Below are positions 58,130 through 64,000 of a stretch of DNA of 64,000 bases, piece after piece. The position numbers and the translations under genes are program-made. Under the pieces are notes generated by a model, which was given only the letters and a program-made list of their open reading frames with translations, ran no database searches and was not told the DNA's origin. Numbering within the stretch: the stretch's first letter is position 1; every line of letters begins with the position of its first letter. The stretch lies in NCBI RefSeq assembly GCF_016592575.1, contig NZ_AP017470.1, forward strand, positions 1,684,501 to 1,748,500. Reading direction: 5' to 3'. This stretch comes from Thermotomaculum hydrothermale (lineage in GTDB: Bacteria > Acidobacteriota > Holophagae > Thermotomaculales > Thermotomaculaceae).

Positions 58130-59020
58130 TTATTTTTTTGTTTTTTGTGACTCTTTTACCTTTTTAAATTGTTCAAGTCTTTTTTTAACCTCAGGAGTTA
58201 ATTTATCTTCGGGATATTCTTTAATAAAGTTTTCGCAAACATCTATCCCTTTATCAATACTTTCTGTCTCTTTGCAGGCATTAATTAAATAAGAGTAAGC
58301 GTCCTTTTTAAATTTTGAATTGTTTTTTATCAGCTTTTCAAGAAGAGGAATAGCTTTTTTGTATTCTTTAAATTCATTGCAGTACATTGAAGCAAGGATA
58401 AAATCAATTTCTTCATTGTCAACACCTGCTGCAATACCTCTTTCAAGAATGCTTCTGGCCTTGTTGTAATCTTTCATTGCTATATAAATTTTACCCAAAT
58501 TCAGATAAGCATAGGTATAATCTGGCTTTGCTTTCATTATTTCTTCATAAATCTCTTCAGCCTTTTTCATATTTCCTGTCTGAAAGTACTGAATGGCTAA
58601 TTGCTCCATTCTACCAATTTCAGCTCGTGACGCATTTTGGCCTTTTAACTTTAAAAGTTCAAGGCCGTACTTTTCCATACCTTTTTTGTCTTTGTTATAA
58701 GCTGCAAGTTCATACATTAGTTCAATAGCTTCAGCGTTTTTCCCACCTGAAAGGTCATATGCCTTTGATGCATACTGCTGGCATTTGTCAATCTGACCTG
58801 TTTTCGCATATGTTTTCGCAAGTAAAAGGTAAGCTTCTGAAAAATTAGGATCTTTGTCAATTGCCTTTAATAGCTTTGACTCTGCTTTCGCAAATTTCCC
58901 GGCCTGAAAGTATTCCACTGCTTTATCGTAATACTTTTGAGCCTTTTTTACGCTTGTTCCTGCAAATGAAACACTTACGCTTAACATTAAAATACCTAAA
59001 AAAAGGAATAACCTTCTCAT
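58130..59020 (-). CDS. Secreted TPR-repeat protein
   Basis: 296 residues. Signal peptide MRRLFLFLGILMLSVSVSFAG, then six or so tetratricopeptide repeats (KYYDKAVEYFQAGKFAKAESKLLKAIDKDPNFSEAYLLLAKTY; YFQTGNMKKAEEIYEEIMKAKPDYTYAYLNLGKIYIAM; and so on) and a Lys-rich tail. Periplasmic scaffold of unknown partner. It stands directly upstream of the large receptor gene, which has its own promoter at the end of this gene's coding region. Confidence 0.87.
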   Translation of the reverse strand: MRRLFLFLGILMLSVSVSFAGTSVKKAQKYYDKAVEYFQAGKFAKAESKLLKAIDKDPNFSEAYLLLAKTYAKTGQIDKCQQYASKAYDLSGGKNAEAIELMYELAAYNKDKKGMEKYGLELLKLKGQNASRAEIGRMEQLAIQYFQTGNMKKAEEIYEEIMKAKPDYTYAYLNLGKIYIAMKDYNKARSILERGIAAGVDNEEIDFILASMYCNEFKEYKKAIPLLEKLIKNNSKFKKDAYSYLINACKETESIDKGIDVCENFIKEYPEDKLTPEVKKRLEQFKKVKESQKTKK

Positions 59021-59075
59021 TTTTATATTTCCTCCTATGTTTATTTACTGGAATATTTTATCATAAATTTAATTT

Positions 59076-59573
59076 TCAACCACTTTTTTCAATTTTTACT
59101 ATAATCTCTCCAGCATTAATCGTTTGTCCTTCTTTGACATTTAATTGAGCCACTTTCCCGCTAAACGGAGCTTTTACCTCAACCTGTAATTTCATTGACT
59201 CCATCAGCACTAAAACCTGATTTTCATCAACAATATCACCCTCTTTCACCATAACCTTTAACACTTTGCCAGGCATTGGTGGCTCAATTTCCCCACTTGA
59301 TTCTCCTCCCATGTGGCTACCAGCCTGCTCTTCAACAGTCTTCTGGTGAATTTTAAAGCTTTCCCCCGCAACATGAAGGTACAGGTTATGAGATTCGTCT
59401 TTTGCGAAAAATACAGGGATTAAAATGCCTTCCTTAATTAGAAAAAATTTATCTCTGTCTTTGAATATATTTAATGAAACTTCTTTACCATTTACCAATG
59501 CAGAAACTTTATCCCCTAAAAACTTTTTTTGCTCAACATTGTACTCTTTCCCATCAATAACATAAATTGCCAT
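59076..59573 (-). CDS. Biotin carboxyl carrier protein of an acyl-CoA carboxylase
   Basis: 165 residues. The C-terminal biotinyl domain (PMPGKVLKVMVKEGDIVDENQVLVLMESMKLQVEVKAPFSGKV) has the biotin lysine K128 in ESMKL, where AMKM is more usual. The N-terminal half looks like the BT linker of MCC/PCC alpha subunits. With the preceding biotin carboxylase (8-nt gap) the combined ~660 residues equal a one-piece methylcrotonyl-/propionyl-CoA carboxylase alpha chain, split here in two genes with its own GGAGG site. Confidence 0.92.
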   Translation of the reverse strand: MAIYVIDGKEYNVEQKKFLGDKVSALVNGKEVSLNIFKDRDKFFLIKEGILIPVFFAKDESHNLYLHVAGESFKIHQKTVEEQAGSHMGGESSGEIEPPMPGKVLKVMVKEGDIVDENQVLVLMESMKLQVEVKAPFSGKVAQLNVKEGQTINAGEIIVKIEKSG

Positions 59574-59581
59574 TCCCCCTC

Positions 59582-61067
59582 CTAAGGCAACCAGCCTGAA
59601 ATTTCCGGTAAATAATTTTTATCATTACAATCTTCGCCCTTCTCTTTACTCTTTTTTCCTGAAACAATTGACGCAAGAAGGGTAATCTCTTCTTCTTTTA
59701 GTGAATGAGGCTTCGCCTTCTCAAATAGAAAATCCCTATATTTACTAACAAAGCCAGTGTCTATGTCTCCCTTTAAAAAAGCAGGGTGTTCCAAAACAGA
59801 TTTTAAAAAATTCAAATTTGTTTTAACCCCTAAAACAACAAACTCGTTTAAAACCCTTTTTGACTTCTCTATACAATCCTCTCTGTTTGAATCAAAAACA
59901 ATAACTTTGGCAATCATAGGGTCAAAATCAGGGAATATTTCATATCCATCCCTTACTGAGCTTTCAATTCTAACACCGGGGATTTTTGGTTCTATGTATT
60001 TTAATATCTTGCCAGGGGATGGCATAAAGTTGTTCTCCGGGTCTTCTGCATACACCCTGAATTCAATAGCATGGCCATTAGGTTTTATCTTATCCTGAGG
60101 TACATTTACAACCAATCCCATAGCCTCCTGAATCTGCCACTTGACTAAATCAACACCGTAAACCATTTCTGTAACTGGGTGCTCAACCTGTATCCTTGTA
60201 TTCATCTCTAAAAAGTAGAAATTTTTATCTTTGTCAACTATAAACTCAACAGTACCAGCACCAACATAGGAAACAGTATCGGCAAGTGCAACAGCCGCTT
60301 CCCCCCATCTCCTTTCTCAACTTGTCGTCAACAATAGGAGAAGGGCTTTCCTCAATAATCTTTTGATGCCTTCTCTGGATTGTGCACTCCCTCTCTCCTA
60401 AATAAACAGTCCTTCCTCCGGGAAAAGAAAAAATCTGAATCTCTATATGCCTTGGATTTACGATGTACTTTTCAACAAAGATTTCATCTGAGGCAAAGTA
60501 TTCCTTACTTTCAGATTTAGCAATCCTGATGTTCTCAAACAACTCTTTTTCTTTATCAACCCTTCTCATCCCTTTGCCACCGCCTCCTAAAGAGGCCTTA
60601 ATCAAAACAGGGAAGCCTATTCCCCTTGCCTTATTTAAAATTTCCTCTTCACTTAACCCCTTCAAAGAAAATCCAGGCACAGGGGATACCCCGCTTTTTT
60701 CGGCTATCACCCTTGCAGTCTCTTTGTGCCCCATCAACTCTATAGAGTTAGCAGGAGGGCCTATAAAGATTATTCCATTCTCCTCACAAAGCCTTGCAAA
60801 ATCAGCGTTTTCAGCAAGAAATCCGTAACCAGGGTGAATTGCCTGGCAATTATATTTTTTTGCAATCTCAATCAATCTTTCTTTATCCAGGAATACCCCA
60901 TCTTCTGTTTTAATCAATAAAGCATAGGGATAACAGGTGTAGCACTGATTATACTCCTTCTCAACAACAGGGATTACAGGGGTTATATCTAAATCCCTCA
61001 ATGCGTTGTATATTCTTTTTGCAATCTCTCCCCTGTTTGCTATTAAAACCCTCTTAAATTTACTCAA
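59582..61067 (-). pseudogene. accC: Biotin carboxylase subunit, one-base frameshift in a G6 run
   Basis: TTG start at 61067 (KFKRVLIANRGEIAKRI) overlaps the hydratase stop by 8 nt and has GGAGG before it. ATP-grasp enzyme: IHPGYGFLAENADFA, ASLGGGGKGMRRV, RECTIQRRHQKIIEESPSP, and after the break MNTRIQVEHPVTEMVYGVDLVKWQI. As written the frame goes MGGSGCCTCRYC and stops at 60246. With five rather than six G's (60301-60306, plus strand C6) it reads MGEAAVALADTVSYVGAGTVEF and continues to 59582, 494 residues. Genuinely broken or a homopolymer error; a 207-codon 3' frame begins at MNTRIQ. Confidence 0.9.
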
Positions 61068-61848
61068 TTTTATCCTCCAGCCATGAGGGTTTTCTCTTTT
61101 CAAAAAATGCGGCTATCCCCTCCTGCCCCTCTTCAGAAATCCTTGCCCTGGCAATAACCTCAACAGCGTAATCCTCAATCTCCTTTGATGGCACAGGGGA
61201 GATATGATCAAGAAGTTTTTTAATTGTTTTCTGGGAATTTTTCCCACCGGTAAGTATTTGAATCAATAGTTTTTTTAGCCCTTCCTCAAACTCATTTTCA
61301 TCGTAAACTTTATGAACAAGGCCTATTTGATATGCCCTATCAGCGTCAAACCTTTCACCTGTAAGCATATAATACCTTGCAGCAGATTGATTTGTCTTTG
61401 CAACAATGTATGGGCCTATTACAGCTGGAACAATTCCAAGCTTAACCTCACCAAATGAAAAGAGAGAGCCTCGCTTTGCAACAGCTATATCACAACCTGC
61501 TATTATGCCAACCGCTCCCCCTATCGCATGCCCATTTACTGCAGCCACAGTAACAAAAGGAACTTCTCTTATTTTTCTAAACATTAAGGCAAGCTTTTTT
61601 GAATCTTTTAGATTTTCCTCAAAAGAAAAATCTTTCATTTTTCTCATCCAGTTTAAGTCTGCCCCTGCACAAAAAACATTCCCAGCACCTGTAATAACAC
61701 AAAGCCTTCCGTTTTGGGATTCAACCTCTTCAAGTGCCATTATAATTTCAGCCTGCATTACTTCATTCATTGCGTTTCTCTTTTCAGGCCTGTTTAAAGT
61801 TAAATAATGAACTGAACCTCTCTTTTCAAGTTTTACTGTTTCAAACAT
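61060..61848 (-). CDS. Enoyl-CoA hydratase, methylglutaconyl-CoA hydratase (LiuC/AtuE)-like
   Basis: 262-residue crotonase-fold enzyme: LNRPEKRNAMNEVM, ITGAGNVFCAGADLNWMRKM (oxyanion hole), AAVNGHAIGGAVGIIAGCDIA, and EVKLGIVPAVIGPYIVAK, then AARYYMLTGERFDADRAYQIGLVHKV. GIVPAVIGPYIV is the pattern of LiuC/GnyH methylglutaconyl-CoA hydratases of leucine degradation and AtuE of the terpenoid pathway. It lies between the AtuA-like gene and the biotin carboxylase, which supports that pathway. Alternative: general enoyl-CoA hydratase. Confidence 0.87.
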   Translation of the reverse strand: MFETVKLEKRGSVHYLTLNRPEKRNAMNEVMQAEIIMALEEVESQNGRLCVITGAGNVFCAGADLNWMRKMKDFSFEENLKDSKKLALMFRKIREVPFVTVAAVNGHAIGGAVGIIAGCDIAVAKRGSLFSFGEVKLGIVPAVIGPYIVAKTNQSAARYYMLTGERFDADRAYQIGLVHKVYDENEFEEGLKKLLIQILTGGKNSQKTIKKLLDHISPVPSKEIEDYAVEVIARARISEEGQEGIAAFFEKRKPSWLEDKIE

Positions 61849-61851
61849 CTC

Positions 61852-63645
61852 TCACCTCTGCTTTACTGAGTCTAAAACTATTTCAGGAATTTCAAAATAC
61901 TGATTTAACAAAGCATGGGCAAGGGTTTTACCCTGCGCATCAATTCTCAAACTTTTTGTCCCGCCACCACCTAATGCATTGTGTAGGAGAAAGTTAAATG
62001 CGTTAAGGTTCTTTACCTCATACCTTTCAACCTTGCCTTTAACAATTTCACCAAATAGTTTTTTAACTAAATCAGCAGTAATTTTATAACCTATAAACTC
62101 CCATGCTAAATCGCTTCTTGCAATAAGCCCGATATTGCAGGTGTCCCCTTTGTCTCCGCTTCTTGCAAGGGCTATTTCAATAAGCTTAACTTTTTTAGTC
62201 GGGCTGTTTTTAAATTTATCTCCATTAAAATTAGTATTATCTTTTAATTCTCTAACAACTCCCCCTGTTTTTTCCCATTCCCCTTCTTTTTCAAATACTT
62301 TATTTCCACCTTCAAAAACAATTACCTTCCACTTAGAAATCTCCTGAGGCACAAGTGCAGGCCAGTAAGAAACAACATTTTGAATTTGAGGCGCCCCGCC
62401 TGTTACCGCAACTGCAGGGGGACCGCTTAAAATCAATGCTGGCAATTTCCTTCTAAACCTTTCAAACTTGCTTTTATCGTGGTCTCTTACCCCAAACCTT
62501 AAAAGTATCTCATTCGCTTCTTCAATGTGTGCAAGGTGTCTGTGGCAGGCGTTTAATCCAACAAACTCTGTTAAACTATCCTCATACTCAATTCCAACCC
62601 TCTTCCAGAAAATTTCTGCAAACTTTTCAGCCTTTTTCTTTGCATCAGGGCCTGAAATTATTATTGCTCCACTTGCCTTAAATCCATCTTCGTATGAGAT
62701 TGAAACCTTTAACAAATCTGTGGGGGGATAGCCTTTTATCCCGCTAACCTTTACCCTATTTTCTCCAACCTGTTCAAGATTTATTGTTGAAAAATCAGCA
62801 ATTACATCCGGGGTGATATAATTTTTCGGGTCTCCCATTTCGTAAACAAGCTGTTCCCTTACAGTGTCAACTGTAACCATACCATCAAGAGAATCATGTT
62901 TGGTAACAACAAATGTTCCATCTTCAAAGACCTCTGCAATGGGGTAACCAACAGTATCAAAAGAGGGAACTTTTTCCCAGTCTGTAAAATTTCCCCCAGT
63001 ACTCTGTGCACCACATTCAAGTATGTGGCCAGCAACAATACCAGATGCAAGCTTGTCATAATCCTTTGTATCCCAGTCAAAAGAGTAAATCATCGGGGCA
63101 AGGGTAATCCCTGTGTCGGTAACCCTTCCTGTGATTACTATGTCTGCACCCTGCCTTAAAGCCTCAACAACAGGCGCTGCACCAAAATATAGGTTTGCAG
63201 ACAACACCTTGCCCTTAATCAAATCATAGGGCTCCCCTGTTTCCATATTTGAAAAATCTATCCCATTTTCAGCCAACTCGTCTATTGAATTGAGGATATT
63301 ATCCCCTTCAACAACAGCTATCTTTACATTTTTAAGCCCTTTGCTTTCAGCAAGTTTGTTTAATTCATTAGCAAGAGAAACAGGGTTTACTCCCCCTGCG
63401 TTTGTTATAATTTTTATCCCCCTTTTTACAACCTCTTCAAAAACAGGGTCAAGGTGTTTAAGAAAATCCTTTGCATAACCTAAATTAGGGTCTTTCAACT
63501 TCTGTTTGTTCATTATTGACATTGTTATCTCGGCCAAATAATCTATGGTTATGAAGTCTAATTCTCCACCTAAAACCTGATTTTTTAATGCATCAGGGTC
63601 ATCACCCCAGTATCCCCCGGCATTGCCTATTTTTATAGATTTCAT
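61852..63645 (-). CDS. AtuA-like (DUF1446) acyl-CoA metabolism protein
   Basis: 597 residues. IKIGNAGGYWGDDPDALKNQVLGGELDFITIDYLAEITMSIM, RGIKIITNAGGVNP, GADIVITGRVTDTG, HILECGAQSTGGNFTDWEKV match DUF1446, and the C-terminal IEIALARSGDKGDTCNIGLIARS with VHNALGGGGTKSLRIDAQGK-like ending is the AtuA-specific extension. AtuA is required for acyclic terpene (citronellol/geraniol) catabolism in Pseudomonas but its reaction is unsettled; relatives occur in leucine/isovalerate clusters. First gene of the operon; AGGGGG site before the ATG. Confidence 0.87.
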   Translation of the reverse strand: MKSIKIGNAGGYWGDDPDALKNQVLGGELDFITIDYLAEITMSIMNKQKLKDPNLGYAKDFLKHLDPVFEEVVKRGIKIITNAGGVNPVSLANELNKLAESKGLKNVKIAVVEGDNILNSIDELAENGIDFSNMETGEPYDLIKGKVLSANLYFGAAPVVEALRQGADIVITGRVTDTGITLAPMIYSFDWDTKDYDKLASGIVAGHILECGAQSTGGNFTDWEKVPSFDTVGYPIAEVFEDGTFVVTKHDSLDGMVTVDTVREQLVYEMGDPKNYITPDVIADFSTINLEQVGENRVKVSGIKGYPPTDLLKVSISYEDGFKASGAIIISGPDAKKKAEKFAEIFWKRVGIEYEDSLTEFVGLNACHRHLAHIEEANEILLRFGVRDHDKSKFERFRRKLPALILSGPPAVAVTGGAPQIQNVVSYWPALVPQEISKWKVIVFEGGNKVFEKEGEWEKTGGVVRELKDNTNFNGDKFKNSPTKKVKLIEIALARSGDKGDTCNIGLIARSDLAWEFIGYKITADLVKKLFGEIVKGKVERYEVKNLNAFNFLLHNALGGGGTKSLRIDAQGKTLAHALLNQYFEIPEIVLDSVKQR

Positions 63646-63705
63646 TCCCCCTCCTCACTTTATTTCCTTTTCTTGAGTTTTCTTTTCTATTCTATTAAAA
63701 AAAAA

Positions 63706-63735
63706 TTGTAAGCACAATAAACGATTTGCTATAAA
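63706..63735 (+). promoter_or_regulatory. Possible promoter for the right-edge membrane protein
   Basis: TTGTAA (63706-63711), 18-nt spacer, TATAAA (63730-63735), in the region between divergent genes. Confidence 0.4.
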
Positions 63736-63790
63736 ACAAAATGAATGCTAATTGCGTATAAAAATTTAGATAAAAATTCAGGGGGTTAAT

Positions 63791-64000
63791 ATGATTGAGC
63801 TTTTTACGCTTCTTACAGTCGGAATAATAGGGTTTATCACACTTATTGTTTTTTTCTGGTTTATTAAACTTGTTTTTAAGGTTGCGTTTTACCTATCGGG
63901 AATGATTGTTGGGTTAATTGCCTTTCTTGTATTTTTTCCGATAATTCTTGCTCTTTTTGTAATAGGATTAAAACTTTTCATTCTTTTTATTGTACTAATT
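63791..64000 (+). CDS. Membrane protein, cut by window end
   Basis: 70 codons visible starting at ATG 63791 with GGGGG upstream: three long hydrophobic helices with hardly any polar residues (FITLIVFFWFIKLVFKVAFY, SGMIVGLIAFLVFFPIILAL...). Resembles short phage-shock-like or envelope helical proteins, but no family can be assigned from the fragment. Divergent from the AtuA-like operon. Confidence 0.6.
   Translation, partial: MIELFTLLTVGIIGFITLIVFFWFIKLVFKVAFYLSGMIVGLIAFLVFFPIILALFVIGLKLFILFIVLI

Noticed and set aside
59076-61067. BCCP and biotin carboxylase as one gene split by a further frameshift
   Set aside because: An in-frame TAA ends the carboxylase and a GGAGGGGG site precedes the carrier ATG, so they are genuine separate genes.
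1-64000. tRNA, rRNA, CRISPR array, prophage or replication origin
   Set aside because: No cloverleaf ending in CCA, no rRNA-like conserved stretches, no regularly spaced repeats, no phage structural genes and no DnaA-box cluster were seen by eye.

Overview
The window is AT-rich bacterial chromosome from a diderm. It has TonB-dependent outer-membrane receptors, a LolA-like carrier and secreted periplasmic proteins. Best guess for the lineage is Acidobacteriota or a close relative: the 1012-residue receptor with an N-terminal carboxypeptidase-regulatory-like domain is an Acidobacteriota-type (Oar-like) protein. This cannot be proven from 64 kb. Coding strands are purine-rich and favour AGA/AGG and ATA codons, as in many thermophiles. 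Oxygen-sensitive iron-sulphur enzymes (a 2-hydroxyacyl-CoA dehydratase-type reductase with its activase, and a radical SAM/SPASM enzyme) and an oxygen/NO-sensor-like diguanylate cyclase suggest an anaerobe or microaerophile. I saw no rRNA, tRNA or CRISPR.

Layout. 1-5.0 kb, minus strand: tatD (cut by the window edge), speA, a nitroreductase, a Ser/Thr kinase and an EamA transporter. 5.1-6.4 kb, plus: a lysine-ketoglutarate-reductase-like enzyme. 6.4-15.0 kb, minus: a DUF1648 membrane protein, mutS, a TudS/DUF523 protein, a secreted phosphoesterase next to an organophosphate-type MFS antiporter, a P-loop protein and a sirtuin. 15.2-24.9 kb: an ODP-GGDEF cyclase, murB (frameshifted near its end), an animal-type purB, a PccB-like carboxyltransferase, a TsuA-like transporter, and a Rieske/radical SAM pair. 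25-28.7 kb: two methyltransferases, an M1 peptidase and a membrane protein.

28.7-31.7 kb is the accessory region. A DUF2188 gene and a DUF3800 gene sit behind a strong promoter and a 22-bp palindrome. The DUF3800 gene is cut in two by a 1258-bp IS256-family element with a perfect 8-bp target duplication. Removing the element restores one 301-codon frame.

31.7-40.6 kb: hisS-aspS, a nitrilase-family amidase, an activase/double-cubane reductase pair, and a receptor operon (hotdog protein, His/Cys-rich periplasmic protein, TonB receptor). 40.7-45.9 kb: a complete Phe/Tyr operon (aroF-aroA-pheA-tyrA-hisC) behind a textbook transcription attenuator. A leader peptide carrying YFYFYYFY is followed by mutually exclusive hairpins and a second terminator. 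45.9-51.6 kb, minus: a tightly packed seven-gene block from an MglA-like GTPase through lolA and a UvrD-type helicase to a PilZ protein. 51.7-54.9 kb: a DUF4097 protein divergent from an ECF sigma/anti-sigma unit. 54.9-59.0 kb: the large receptor, with an elaborate 5' leader, and a TPR protein. 59.1-63.6 kb: a carboxylase/leucine- or terpene-degradation operon (AtuA-like, methylglutaconyl-CoA-hydratase-like, biotin carboxylase, biotin carrier) that lacks a carboxyltransferase gene.

Three genes (murB, the transposase and the biotin carboxylase) each carry exactly one extra base in a homopolymer. In all three, removing one base restores the expected protein. This points to sequencing error, or at least must be settled before calling them pseudogenes.
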